Shown here: piece by piece, positions 17,206-25,840 of the stretch
Position numbering within the stretch: position 1 is the first letter of the stretch
Layout of the letters: each line of letters begins with the position of its first letter
NCBI RefSeq assembly: GCF_001513975.1
Contig: NZ_KQ947987.1
Location: 498,945-562,944, forward strand
Direction of reading: 5' to 3'
DNA: 64,000 nucleotides
Origin: Streptomyces curacoi
GTDB taxonomy: Bacteria > Actinomycetota > Actinomycetes > Streptomycetales > Streptomycetaceae
Position numbers and translations under genes: made by a program
The notes under the pieces: generated by a model
What the model was told of the DNA's origin: nothing
Database searches by the model: none
What the model saw: the letters and a program-made list of their open reading frames with translations, nothing else

Positions 17206-17778
17206 TCAGCCAGGGTACGCCCCCGGCCACGGACCGGGCGCGGCCACGACGGCCTCCTCCTCGACCTTGGTGTCGAAGAGCCTGAAGCCCCGTCGCAGGT
17301 AGTTGTCCATGGCGTGCTCCCCGTCCTTGCTGCAGGTATGCAGCCACACCCGCTTCGTCTGCGCCAGCCCCGGCCAGCGGTCCGCGAGGTCCCAGGCGCG
17401 GGCGGTGCCGTACGACAGCAGATGCCCGCCGATGCGGTGTCCGCGGAAGGCCGGAATCAGGCCGAAGTAGACGATCTCCACGACCCCGTCGTCCTGCGGG
17501 TCCAGCTCCACATACCCGGCCGGCGTCCCCCGCTCATAGGCGACCCACGTCTCCACCCCGGGCCGCTCCAGATGTTCCAGCCACTGCGCGTACGTCCAGC
17601 CGAGCCGGTCGATCCACTGGATGTCCCCGCCGACGGACGCGTACAGGAACCGGCTGAACTCGGGCGAGGGCACCTCGGACCGGACGATCCGGACGTCGCC
17701 CTGCGGGGCCTGGGCCGGGAGGAGGTCGGTGGGCGCGGTCTGTTCCAGGGACCAGGTGGTCACGGGCATGTTGGTCAT
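17206..17778 (-). CDS. GNAT-family N-acetyltransferase
   Basis: A 190-residue acetyl-CoA-dependent acetyltransferase. The acetyl-CoA binding segment is IVYFGLIPAFRGHRIGGHLL, a GNAT motif A with the R-x-x-G-x-G/A pattern in a slightly altered form (RGHRIGG). The C-terminal WLHTCSKDGEHAMDNYLRRGF is typical of the fold. A second in-frame ATG at 17769 is an alternative start; neither has a good ribosome site. The acceptor substrate cannot be told. Confidence 0.85.
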   Translation of the reverse strand: MTNMPVTTWSLEQTAPTDLLPAQAPQGDVRIVRSEVPSPEFSRFLYASVGGDIQWIDRLGWTYAQWLEHLERPGVETWVAYERGTPAGYVELDPQDDGVVEIVYFGLIPAFRGHRIGGHLLSYGTARAWDLADRWPGLAQTKRVWLHTCSKDGEHAMDNYLRRGFRLFDTKVEEEAVVAAPGPWPGAYPG

Positions 17779-17861
17779 GGCGGCCAGGGAACCATCCGTA
17801 TGGCCGATCTGTCGATCGGCGGCCACATGGACAGCCGGCCCCGGCCGCCGATACTCGGCGG

Positions 17862-19151
17862 CTATCCCAGCGCCCTGTCGATCGACGCCAACGGCACGGC
17901 GAACAGCGTCCGGCCCGACTGGGACCAGACCTCGCCGGTCGCCTCCCAGTACGAGAGGGGGCCGGCCCGCATGCCCCAGCAGCGCGGGGCCCCCTGCGAA
18001 CCGCAGCGGGTCGCCTCGGCGCCGTCGGTGTCCTGGCGCCACAGGCTGCCGTGCCGGTCCGTGGCGCCCGGGGCGCGGCTCAGGTACCACTCGGAGCGTG
18101 CCGTGCCGGTGGCCCGGTGCGACAGGACGCCCTCGATGCCGGAGGCCTCCGTCTCGTACACCTCCACCGGGTGCGCGGATCCGGTGGCGTCGATGGCCGG
18201 CAGGCCGGTGCGGGCCGGGTCCGTGTCGAAGTCGTAGCGCCACAGGCGGGCCGGCCGGTCGCTGCCGGCCGGGGTCCGCTCGCTCGCGACCAGGCTGTCG
18301 GGCGTCGTGCTGCGGTCCAGGGAGATACCGCCGAGGCGCGGGGCGGCGCTGCCGCCGCTCAGGCGGTAGGAGCCGACGGCCGGCAGGACGAAGCGGTAGC
18401 CGTGCGCCGACCAGCCCTGTCCGACCCGGCCCACCGCGGCGCTGTCGACCGTGGTGCGCTGGACGCGGTCCATGTCGTACACGTACAGCCCGTCGGCGGC
18501 GGTGACCAGCAGTTTGTCCTGGTACCAGACCATCCCGGAGAGGCGGGACGTCAGGGCGCGGTAGTTCCGCCCGCCGTCCACCGGGACGACCAGGAGCGCC
18601 GACGTGTACCTGAGGTGGTCCGGGTCGTTGGCGTCGACGAAGGCGACCCGGGCGAGGCCCCGGCCTGCGGTGCCCTGGCTCCAGCCGGAGAGGATCACCC
18701 GGTTGTCGCTCCACCAGCCGTCGTCGTCGGCGTCCCCCGAGGTGGTGACCGCGCCCGCCCGCCAGGCCCGGGTGTCGGCGGCGTCCCAGCAGTACGCGCG
18801 CGTGGCGGCCGGCGCGACCGGCAGCGCCGTGCGCTCGTCGGCCGTGCAGCCGGCCAGGTCACGCATGCTCCGGTCGGCGCTTTCGAGGACGGCGCGGACA
18901 CCGACCGGCTTGCCCATCCCGGAAGCGAGCTCGTCGAGCGTGGCCTGCGGGACCGGCTGCTCCTGCAGTCGCAGGGCGCGGGCCTCGGCGGCCCTGGTGA
19001 GAGGCGTCAGCGCCCCGGGGTCGTCACCGTCCGTGGCCTGTGAGGCGCTGATCATCGTGGCGGCGGCGGTGAGCGCGAGTGCGGTTCCGGCCAGGAACGC
19101 GCGCGCCGCGCGCCCCTGCTTGCGTCGACGGTGTCTGCCGCGGTGCTTCAT
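17862..19151 (-). CDS. secreted protein, possible beta-propeller
   Basis: A 429-residue exported protein. The start at 19151 (MKHRGRHRRRKQGR) is chosen because GGGAGG lies four bases upstream; an upstream frame extension lacks a site. The N-terminus is a basic signal peptide with a hydrophobic core ending near ISASQA. The mature protein has many Trp, Tyr and Gly strand-like segments (e.g. LLVTAADGLYVYDMDRV, ARLWRYDFD) that suggest repeated propeller blades, plus a few cysteines. No catalytic motif is recognised and the function is unknown. Confidence 0.75.
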   Translation of the reverse strand: MKHRGRHRRRKQGRAARAFLAGTALALTAAATMISASQATDGDDPGALTPLTRAAEARALRLQEQPVPQATLDELASGMGKPVGVRAVLESADRSMRDLAGCTADERTALPVAPAATRAYCWDAADTRAWRAGAVTTSGDADDDGWWSDNRVILSGWSQGTAGRGLARVAFVDANDPDHLRYTSALLVVPVDGGRNYRALTSRLSGMVWYQDKLLVTAADGLYVYDMDRVQRTTVDSAAVGRVGQGWSAHGYRFVLPAVGSYRLSGGSAAPRLGGISLDRSTTPDSLVASERTPAGSDRPARLWRYDFDTDPARTGLPAIDATGSAHPVEVYETEASGIEGVLSHRATGTARSEWYLSRAPGATDRHGSLWRQDTDGAEATRCGSQGAPRCWGMRAGPLSYWEATGEVWSQSGRTLFAVPLASIDRALG

Positions 19152-19297
19152 CAAACCTCCCGAGGCGAGCCAACTGCGGCCATTGGTCCGTGCGTTGACC
19201 AAAGGAGCAGGTGGGGTGGCTCGTAGAGAGATGCTACGGCAGTTGGGCCCGCTTGCGGACTAAGACCCTGCAAATATGCGGAAGATGCCACTCTGGC

Positions 19298-20587
19298 TCA
19301 GAACGCCTCTGCCGACATCCGCCCCCGCGTCACCGCGGGCGCCGTCGAGTGCGGCAGCAGATCGTGCGGGTCGTCCGGCAGCAGCACCTCGACCTCCGCG
19401 TCCTCGCGGAAACGGTAGGGCCGATGCTCCAGAAACGCCCCGAGATAGCGCCGTACCCGCGACATCTCGGCCCGCACCGTCACCGTACGGCCCGCGTCGC
19501 CGAACACGTCCTCGGCCAGCCCCGCCGCACTGCGGCCCGTGCGGTGCAGGGCCAGCAGATACATCAACTCGGCGTGCCGGGGGCTCAGTTCATGGCTCCA
19601 GGAGCCCGCGCTGCCGGAGACGGTCACCGACCAGCGGCGCGGCTGCCTCAGATCCAGCACGATCCGCGTCGCCCCGACCGGCACCGGCTCGTCGGCGGGC
19701 CGCAGCAGCCAGCCGCCCGCCAGCGGCTCCACCGAGCACGGGCCGAGCGGCGGCAGCCACCGTCGGCCCGGCGCCAGGGACTTGGGCAGCGCGATCCGGT
19801 TCTGGTACGGCATCCCGGTCACCGCGGCGGTCCAGCCGTCCCGGTCCACCACCAGGGCCCGCCCGGCGATCCGGGCCAGCACCGGCGCCGCCACCGCGCG
19901 CAGCCGCTCCAGCGAGGCCAGATGCACTTCGCGCAGCCGGGCCTCGGCGAGTTTGGCCACCGAGTCGACCCAGGCGAGCGTGGCCGGGTGCATGGTCTCC
20001 AGCGGCCCGCTGACATCCACCACGCCGATCAGCCGGCCGTCCCGCGGATCCGTGATGGGGGCGCCGGTACAGGTCCAGGAGGTCTGCGAGCGCTGGAAGT
20101 GCTCGGAGGCGAAGACCTGCACCGGTCGGCGCACCACGGCCGGGGTGCCGACACCGTTGGTGCCGACGACGCTCTCCCGCCAGTCGGCGCCGAGTTCGAA
20201 CCCGAGCCCGTCGGCCTTGCGCAGCACCGAGGAGTTGCCCTCCCGCCACAGCACCCGGCCCTCGTCGTCGGCGACGACCATGATGTGGTGGGCGACGTCC
20301 GCGACCGACAGCAGCCCCTCCCGCAGCACCGGCAGCACATGTCTGAGCGCGGTGGTCTCCCGGCGCCGCTGCACCTCCTCCCGGGACAGCAGCCCGGACC
20401 GGAAGTCGTGGTCCGGATCCACACCGCTGCGCAGCAGGCGCCCCCAGGACTGCTCGATCACGGGGCGCGGGGCGACGGGCGCGCGCTGTCCGGAGAGCGT
20501 GGCGGAGCGGACCTCGCTGAGTACTCGCGCCGCACGCGCCGCGTCCACGGCGGCGAGGTGCGTCACGTCTGTCGGCGAGAGCGCCAC
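19298..20587 (-). CDS. GAF-domain transcriptional regulator
   Basis: A 429-residue regulator. The N-terminal half is AcoR-like: IEQSWGRLLRSGVDPD, then a GAF sensor (ADDEGRVLWREGN, ESVVGTNGVGT, TGAPITDPRDGRLIGVVDV). The sigma54-activating AAA domain of AcoR is absent; instead the C-terminal ~100 residues look like a winged helix (ELSPRHAELMYLLA, then RAEMSRVRRYLG). The GTG at 20587 has GGGAGGG four bases upstream. Relatives often sit next to aldehyde or alcohol metabolism genes; here the next gene downstream is a secreted-protein gene, so the target is open. Confidence 0.85.
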   Translation of the reverse strand: MALSPTDVTHLAAVDAARAARVLSEVRSATLSGQRAPVAPRPVIEQSWGRLLRSGVDPDHDFRSGLLSREEVQRRRETTALRHVLPVLREGLLSVADVAHHIMVVADDEGRVLWREGNSSVLRKADGLGFELGADWRESVVGTNGVGTPAVVRRPVQVFASEHFQRSQTSWTCTGAPITDPRDGRLIGVVDVSGPLETMHPATLAWVDSVAKLAEARLREVHLASLERLRAVAAPVLARIAGRALVVDRDGWTAAVTGMPYQNRIALPKSLAPGRRWLPPLGPCSVEPLAGGWLLRPADEPVPVGATRIVLDLRQPRRWSVTVSGSAGSWSHELSPRHAELMYLLALHRTGRSAAGLAEDVFGDAGRTVTVRAEMSRVRRYLGAFLEHRPYRFREDAEVEVLLPDDPHDLLPHSTAPAVTRGRMSAEAF

Positions 20588-20691
20588 TGGTCCCTCCCGG
20601 GGAAGACTGTCCGGACTCGTCCTCACTGTGCGTCTCATAGTGCCGTCCGCCTCTCGCGGAGGGACACAGTCCGCACACAGACGCCAGCAAG

Positions 20692-20710
20692 TTGCAACCC
20701 CTTGCAACCC
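20692..20710. promoter_or_regulatory. tandem TTGCAACCC operator candidate
   Basis: TTGCAACCC occurs at 20692-20700 and again at 20702-20710, a 10-bp period that places both copies on the same DNA face. The site is about 105 bases upstream of the GAF regulator start, so autoregulation is the simplest guess. Confidence 0.45.
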
Positions 20711-20898
20711 TGGTGAACCGCTCTGGCCTGGTTGAAACTTGAGCGACGCCGTCCCGAGCGGCGTTCGCGGCCTCGAACGGGCCATGAGCGGGGGTGGTGC
20801 CGTGTCGGCGCAGCACCACCCCCTACCTCCGGTGGTCGGGCCGCGTTGCGCGACAGGGGGTGCGGCTTTCTGTCGCGTCGGCGGCCGCGGGGCGGTTC

Positions 20899-20928
20899 GT
20901 GGCTGGTCGCGCAGTTCCCCGCGCCCCT
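20899..20928. repeat. Streptomyces intergenic repeat (TCGCGCAGTTCCCCGCGCC)
   Basis: GGCTGGTCGCGCAGTTCCCC followed by GCGCCCCT matches a sequence I recognise as a very common intergenic repeat in Streptomyces genomes, here three bases past the end of the AidB-like gene. The 340-base gap (20588-20931) otherwise holds only the regulator promoter. Confidence 0.6.
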
Positions 20929-20931
20929 CGG

Positions 20932-22566
20932 TCAGGCCTGCGGCCTGGACCGATCCACCACCGACCGCAGGTCCAGGGTGGACGGCAACGTGCCGAAGGC
21001 CGCGCCGCCGTCGCCGCCCAGACGAGAGGCGCAGAAGGCGTCGGCGACCTCCGGTGGGGCGTAGCGGACGAGCAGAGACCCTTGGAGCACAAGTGCCAGC
21101 CGCTCCGTCAGCCGGCGGGCCCTCGCCTCGATGCCCTCCAGGTCGGCCAGTTCGGTCAGCAGGGACTTGATCGCCGTGTCCAGGCGGTGATCGGCGCCGC
21201 GTGCCTTGCCCACCTCCTGAAGGTAGGCGTTGAGTGCGGTCGGCTCGCGCTGCAACGCCCGCAGCACGTCCAGCGCCTGGACGTTGCCCGCGCCCTCCCA
21301 GATCGAGTTCAGCGGCGACTCGCGCACCAGCCGGGGCATCCCGGACTCCTCGACGTACCCGTTGCCGCCCAGGCACTCGGACGCCTCGACGGTCACCGGC
21401 GCACACCGCTTGGTCACCCAGTACTTGGCGGCCGGCACCGCGATCCGCAGCAGCGCCCGCTCCTGTTCGCCGCCGTCGTCGTAGGCGGCCGCGAGCCGCA
21501 GCGCGAGGGTCGTCGCCGCCTCGGACTCGACGGCCAGGTCGGCCAGGACGTTGCGCATGAGCGGCTTGTCGACGAGCTTGCCGCCGAAGGCCTCGCGGTG
21601 GGAGCAGTGATGGACAGCCTGCGCCACGGCCTGCCGCATCAGTCCCGCCGAGCCGAGCACGCAGTCGAGGCGGGTCGCGGCCACCATCTCGATGATGGTG
21701 CGCACCCCGCGCCCCTCCTCACCGACCCGGCGCGCCCACGTCCCGTCGAACTCGACCTCGCCGGAGGCGTTCGAACGGTTGCCCAGTTTGTCCTTGAGCC
21801 GCTGGATCAGGAACACATTGCGGCTGCCGTCGTCCAGGACACGCGGCACGAGGAAACACGTCAGGCCCTCCGGCGCCTGGGCGAGGACCAGGAACCCGTC
21901 CGACATCGGCGCCGAGCAGAACCACTTGTGCCCGGTCAGCGCGTACGTCCCGGCCTCGGCGAGCGGTGTGGCGGACGTCGTGTTGGCGCGTACGTCGCTA
22001 CCGCCCTGCTTCTCCGTCATCCCCATCCCGAACAGCGCCCCGGCCTTCTGCCGGGCGGGCCTGAGATCACGGTCGTAGATCATGGACGTCAGCCGGGGTT
22101 CCCACTCGGCGGCCAGGTCCGGGTCGGTGCGCAGGGCAGGGACGGCCGCGTGGGTCATGGACAGCGGGCAGCCGTTGCCGGCCTCGACCTGCGTCCACAT
22201 CAGGAACGCGGCCGCCCGCCGCAGATGCCCGGCGGGCCGGGTCCAGGCGGCGGTCAGCCCGGCCGCGACGCCCTTGCCGAGCAGCCGGTGCCAGGCCGGA
22301 TGGAACTCGACCTCGTCGACACGACGGCCGTAGCGGTCGTGGGTGCGCAGCTGCGGCGGGTTCTCGTTGGCCTGCGCCCCCCACTCCTGGACCTGCGCCG
22401 CGCCACAGGTGCGCCCGAGCGCGGCCAGCTCCGTGCGGACCTCGTCCAGCAGCTCGGGAGCGACATGCCGCTCCACCGCCGCCACCAGGGCCCGGTCGGC
22501 GGTGAAGACGTCGTAGGCCACGAGGGGCGGGGCCTGGTTGGTCACGCTGTGGGTGCTGCCTGCCAT
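20932..22566 (-). CDS. acyl-CoA dehydrogenase, AidB type
   Basis: A 544-residue flavoprotein, the length of E. coli AidB (541). Diagnostic blocks are GMGMTEKQGGSDVRANTT, GHKWFCSAPMSDGFLVLAQ, LKDKLGNRSNASGEVEFD and SECLGGNGYVEESGMPRLVRE. In E. coli AidB is a DNA-binding flavoprotein of the adaptive alkylation response; whether this copy protects DNA or oxidises an acyl-CoA is not shown. The ATG at 22566 is preceded by TAGGTT and seven bases, so the transcript is probably leaderless. It is divergent from the YihY-type gene. Confidence 0.9.
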   Translation of the reverse strand: MAGSTHSVTNQAPPLVAYDVFTADRALVAAVERHVAPELLDEVRTELAALGRTCGAAQVQEWGAQANENPPQLRTHDRYGRRVDEVEFHPAWHRLLGKGVAAGLTAAWTRPAGHLRRAAAFLMWTQVEAGNGCPLSMTHAAVPALRTDPDLAAEWEPRLTSMIYDRDLRPARQKAGALFGMGMTEKQGGSDVRANTTSATPLAEAGTYALTGHKWFCSAPMSDGFLVLAQAPEGLTCFLVPRVLDDGSRNVFLIQRLKDKLGNRSNASGEVEFDGTWARRVGEEGRGVRTIIEMVAATRLDCVLGSAGLMRQAVAQAVHHCSHREAFGGKLVDKPLMRNVLADLAVESEAATTLALRLAAAYDDGGEQERALLRIAVPAAKYWVTKRCAPVTVEASECLGGNGYVEESGMPRLVRESPLNSIWEGAGNVQALDVLRALQREPTALNAYLQEVGKARGADHRLDTAIKSLLTELADLEGIEARARRLTERLALVLQGSLLVRYAPPEVADAFCASRLGGDGGAAFGTLPSTLDLRSVVDRSRPQA

Positions 22567-22573
22567 GTCTGCG

Positions 22574-22579
22574 AACCTA
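22574..22579 (-). promoter_or_regulatory. -10 box of a probably leaderless AidB-like transcript
   Basis: On the minus strand TAGGTT is followed by seven bases and the ATG, with no ribosome site between. Confidence 0.5.
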
Positions 22580-22665
22580 CCCGCGCGGCGCCGGAGGCCA
22601 CCACAGGGCGGGCGCCTCGGCCCCATGGGGTGAGTGCGACCTGGCACGACGGATACCTTTGGTTC

Positions 22666-23805
22666 GTGCAGTCAGCAAGTGAATCCCCCCAGCGGCCCTC
22701 CGGCCGTCTCCACCGGGCGCGTGCCCTCTACCGGAACGTCTCCAAGCGGAGGACCGCCTGGCTGCTGCTCAAGGACACCGTCAACTCCTGCATCGAGTAC
22801 CGCATCCTGGGCCTCGCGGCCGAGGCCGCGTTCTTCACCCTGCTGTCCGTGCCGCCGCTGCTGCTCAGCCTCATCGGTCTGCTCGGCTACGTCGACGACT
22901 GGACCGGCACCGACACCATCACCAGCCTGGAGACCAACCTCCTGGAGGCCTCGCGCACCGTCCTGTCCGACAAGGGCGTGCGCCAGATCGCGCAGCCGAT
23001 CCTGGACGACGTGATGAAGGGCGGCCGCCCCGACGTCATCTCCGTCGGCTTCCTGTTCGCCCTGTGGTCGGGCTCGCGCGCGGTGAACGTCTTCATCGAC
23101 ACCATCACCGTGATGTACGGCCTCGACGGCGTCCGGGGCATCGTCAAGACCCGGCTCGTGGCGTTCCTGCTGTTCATCGCCGCGCTGCTGATCGGCTCGG
23201 TGGCGCTGCCGCTGATGGTGGCCGGACCGGACGCGGTGGTGCGGATCGTGCCGTGGTCGGAGACCGTGGTGCAGGTGCTGTACTGGCCGGTCGTGATCGT
23301 CCTGTCGATCGCGTTCCTGACGACGCTGTACCACGTGTCCGTGCCGGTGCGCTCGCCCTGGATCGAGGATGTGCCCGGCGCCCTCGTCGCCCTCGGCATG
23401 TGGGTGCTCGGCAGCTTCCTGCTGCGCATCTACCTGACGAACACGATCGAGGGCGCGACGATCTACGGCTCCCTCGCCGCCGCCGTGGCCGTGCTGCTGT
23501 GGATCGGCGTGTCCGCGTTCGCCGTGCTCGTCGGGGCCGCGGTCAACGCCGCGATCGACCGGGTCTGGCCGGCCGCCGCGACGGCCGCGGCCCGCGCCGC
23601 GAACGAACGGATGCGCGAGGCCCAGGTCGCCGAGTACGTGGCCCGCGCCGCCGCGAGCCGGGAGCCGGACCCCGAGGACCCGGACATGCCGTCGGAGTTC
23701 CCGGAGCGGTGGTCCCGTTTCCTGCCGCCGGAGGACGTGACCTCGCGGCTGCGGACCCACGTGAAGAGCACGCACACCCATCCACCGCACAAGCCGGAGG
23801 ACTGA
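22666..23805 (+). CDS. YihY/virulence factor BrkB family membrane protein
   Basis: A 379-residue integral membrane protein. The YihY pattern is clear: YRILGLAAEAAFFTLLSVPPLLL, LWSGSRAVNVFIDTITVMYG, then further hydrophobic spans (AFLLFIAALLIGSVALPL, VVIVLSIAFLTTLYH, LVALGMWVLGSFLLRIYL, and YGSLAAAVAVLLWIGVSAFAVLVGAAVNA). The tail is charged and cytosolic. The family has no settled function. The GTG at 22666 has TACCTT six bases upstream and no ribosome site, suggesting a leaderless message. Confidence 0.9.
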   Translation: MQSASESPQRPSGRLHRARALYRNVSKRRTAWLLLKDTVNSCIEYRILGLAAEAAFFTLLSVPPLLLSLIGLLGYVDDWTGTDTITSLETNLLEASRTVLSDKGVRQIAQPILDDVMKGGRPDVISVGFLFALWSGSRAVNVFIDTITVMYGLDGVRGIVKTRLVAFLLFIAALLIGSVALPLMVAGPDAVVRIVPWSETVVQVLYWPVVIVLSIAFLTTLYHVSVPVRSPWIEDVPGALVALGMWVLGSFLLRIYLTNTIEGATIYGSLAAAVAVLLWIGVSAFAVLVGAAVNAAIDRVWPAAATAAARAANERMREAQVAEYVARAAASREPDPEDPDMPSEFPERWSRFLPPEDVTSRLRTHVKSTHTHPPHKPED

Positions 23806-23816
23806 AGGGCGGGGCT

Positions 23817-24668
23817 TCAGACCTGCCACGCCCCCGCCGCCGCGGCCTCCCGCACGAAGTCCCCGAAGTCCCGTGGTCCACGGCCGAGCACCTCGCGCAC
23901 GTCGTCCGTGAGATGCGCGTTGCGGCCGTCCATGAGGGTTTCGAAGACCTCGATCAGGAGCTCGGCCTCCTCCGCCGGGACACCGAAGCCGGCCAGGGCA
24001 TCGCCGTAGGCCCGGGTCGGAACCGGTGTGTAGGTGATCGTGCCGCCCGTCGCCTCGGACACCTCCGCGACCGCCTCCCGCCAGGTGAGCAGCCGGGGCC
24101 CGGTCAGCTCCAGCGTCCGGCCCGCATACCGGTCACCGCGGACGAGCGCCGCCACCACGACGTCCGCGATGTCCCGCACGTCGACGAACGGCTCCTTCAC
24201 CTCTCCCGCCGGGAACACCAGCTCCCCGTGGCGCAACCCCTCCACCAGCGGCCCCTCACTGAAGTTCTGCGAGAACCAGGCCGCCCGTACGACCGTCCAG
24301 TGCGCGCCGGACGCCTTCAGCGCCTCCTCCGCCGGCAGCGCCTGGTCCTCGCCACGCGCCGACAGCAGCACGAGCCGCCGTACCCCCAGCCCGACCGCCT
24401 CCCGGGCGAGCGCCCCGATGTCCTCGGCCGCCGCCGGGGAGCCGACGTCGGACGGATGCACCAAATACGCCGCGTCGGCGTCGCGCAGAGTGGCCGCCCA
24501 CGTCGTCGGATCCTCCCAGTCGAAGCCCCACGCCCGGGACGCGGGCCGTACCGTGAGCCCCGCGGCGCGTGCCGCCTCCGCCACCCGGCTGCCGGTACGG
24601 CCCGAGGCACCGGTCACCACCACCGTCATCTGCTGCGTGTTCGCCTTGTCGGCCGCGTTCTGCGTCAT
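23817..24668 (-). CDS. NmrA-type NAD(P)-binding oxidoreductase
   Basis: A 283-residue atypical short-chain dehydrogenase. The Rossmann motif is VVVTGASGRTGSRVAEAA near the N-terminus; VRAAWFSQNFSEG and EPFVDVRDIADVVVAAL follow the NmrA/QOR2 pattern, which lacks the YxxxK catalytic pair. The start is uncertain: a TTG at 24680, the ATG at 24668 chosen here (GGAGG lies very close), or an ATG directly before the Rossmann fold are all possible. It is divergent from an AraC regulator 80 bases away, its likely controller. Confidence 0.85.
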   Translation of the reverse strand: MTQNAADKANTQQMTVVVTGASGRTGSRVAEAARAAGLTVRPASRAWGFDWEDPTTWAATLRDADAAYLVHPSDVGSPAAAEDIGALAREAVGLGVRRLVLLSARGEDQALPAEEALKASGAHWTVVRAAWFSQNFSEGPLVEGLRHGELVFPAGEVKEPFVDVRDIADVVVAALVRGDRYAGRTLELTGPRLLTWREAVAEVSEATGGTITYTPVPTRAYGDALAGFGVPAEEAELLIEVFETLMDGRNAHLTDDVREVLGRGPRDFGDFVREAAAAGAWQV

Positions 24669-24736
24669 GCCTCCAGTCAACGGTCACGCGCCCCGACAGC
24701 CCATCGCTGAACGGCTCATTCCCATGTGCGGGCGTC

Positions 24737-24742
24737 TACGCT
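24737..24742 (+). promoter_or_regulatory. -10 box of a probably leaderless AraC transcript
   Basis: TACGCT is followed by six bases and the ATG of the AraC gene, with no ribosome site. Confidence 0.5.
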
Positions 24743-24748
24743 GACGCC

Positions 24749-25684
24749 ATGGACGCCCTGGCAGGCCTGCTGGAGGGGCCACGCGCGCGTGGCGCCTTCA
24801 TGATCCGCACGTGCTTCGAGCCGCCGTGGTCCATCCGTGTCGAGGACCGCGCCCCGCTCACCGTCATGGTCATGGTCCGCGGTGACGCCTGGGTGATCCC
24901 GGACGACGGGGAGCGCGTCCGGCTGCGCCCCGGCGACCTCGCCATCGCCCGCGGCCCCGACCCCTACACCTGCGCCGACGACCCCGGCACCGCACCCCAG
25001 GCCCTGATCCTTCCGGGCGCCGAGTGCCGCTACCCCGACGGACGCCCCCTCAACGGCTCGATGGACCTCGGCGTGCGCACCTGGGGCGACCGGATCGACG
25101 GATCCGCCGTGATGCTGATCGGCACGTATCTGTGGCAGGGCGAGGTCAGCGGACGGCTGCTCAGCGCGTTGCCGCCGCTGCTGTCCCTCCCCGCCGAGGT
25201 GTGGAACTGCCCCCTCACGCCGTATCTCCTGGAGGAGATCGTCCGCGACGAACCCGGCCAGGAGGTCGTCCTGGACCGCCTGCTCGACCTGCTGGTCATC
25301 GCCGCGCTCAGGGCCTGGTTCGCCCGCCCCGAGGCGGAGCCGCCCGGCTGGTACGCGGCGCTCGCGGACCCCGTGGTGGGCCGGGTGCTGCGCCTGGTCC
25401 AGGACCACCCCGCGCACCCGTGGACGGTCGCCTCGCTCGCCGCCAAGGCGGGGGTCTCCCGGGCCGCGCTGGCCCGCCGGTTCACGGAGCTGGTGGGGGA
25501 GCCGCCGATGACATACCTCACGGGGTGGCGGCTCGCGCTCGCGGCGGATGCGTTGCGCGACACCGACGACACGTTGGAGGCGATTGCGCGAAAGGTCGGC
25601 TATGGCAGCGCGTTCGCTCTGTCCAGTGCGTTCAAGCGGGTGTACGGGGTGAGTCCGCAGGAGCATCGGATGCGGGCTTCGTAG
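24749..25684 (+). CDS. AraC-family transcriptional regulator with cupin-type sensor domain
   Basis: A 311-residue regulator. Residues 1-190 look like an AraC-type cupin (LRPGDLAIARGPDPYTC, then NCPLTPYLLEEIVRDEPGQEVVLDRLLDLL). The C-terminal ~100 residues carry two helix-turn-helix units: WTVASLAAKAGVSRAALARRF and LEAIARKVGYGSAFALSSAF. It is divergent from the NmrA-type gene, a common regulator/oxidoreductase arrangement. The ligand is unknown. Confidence 0.9.
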   Translation: MDALAGLLEGPRARGAFMIRTCFEPPWSIRVEDRAPLTVMVMVRGDAWVIPDDGERVRLRPGDLAIARGPDPYTCADDPGTAPQALILPGAECRYPDGRPLNGSMDLGVRTWGDRIDGSAVMLIGTYLWQGEVSGRLLSALPPLLSLPAEVWNCPLTPYLLEEIVRDEPGQEVVLDRLLDLLVIAALRAWFARPEAEPPGWYAALADPVVGRVLRLVQDHPAHPWTVASLAAKAGVSRAALARRFTELVGEPPMTYLTGWRLALAADALRDTDDTLEAIARKVGYGSAFALSSAFKRVYGVSPQEHRMRAS

Positions 25685-25716
25685 GGTGTCGGGTTTCGTG
25701 GTCGGGGGCAGCTCGT

Positions 25717-25800
25717 CTGAGGGCTGAGGGCTGAGGGCTGAGGGCTGAGGGCTGAGGGCTGAGGGCTGAGGGCCGAGGGCCGAGGGCTGAGGGCTGAGGG
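25717..25800. repeat. 12-copy heptanucleotide tandem repeat
   Basis: Twelve exact-length copies of CTGAGGG fill 84 bases, with two adjacent copies reading CCGAGGG and the rest identical. The array lies between the AraC stop (25684) and the next AraC start (25841), ending 27 bases before its -10 box. Such arrays usually vary in copy number by slippage. Confidence 0.95.
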
Positions 25801-25827
25801 CGGCGGGATGTGTGGCTGGTCGCGGCG

Positions 25828-25833
25828 TAGCCT
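25828..25833 (+). promoter_or_regulatory. -10 box of a leaderless AraC transcript
   Basis: TAGCCT, seven bases, then GTG at 25841 with no ribosome site. Confidence 0.55.
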
Positions 25834-25840
25834 GGCCTGT

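Noticed and set aside
20794..22665. Plus-strand extension upstream of the YihY-type protein
   Set aside because: It is antisense to the AidB-like gene and the YihY family begins only after the GTG at 22666.
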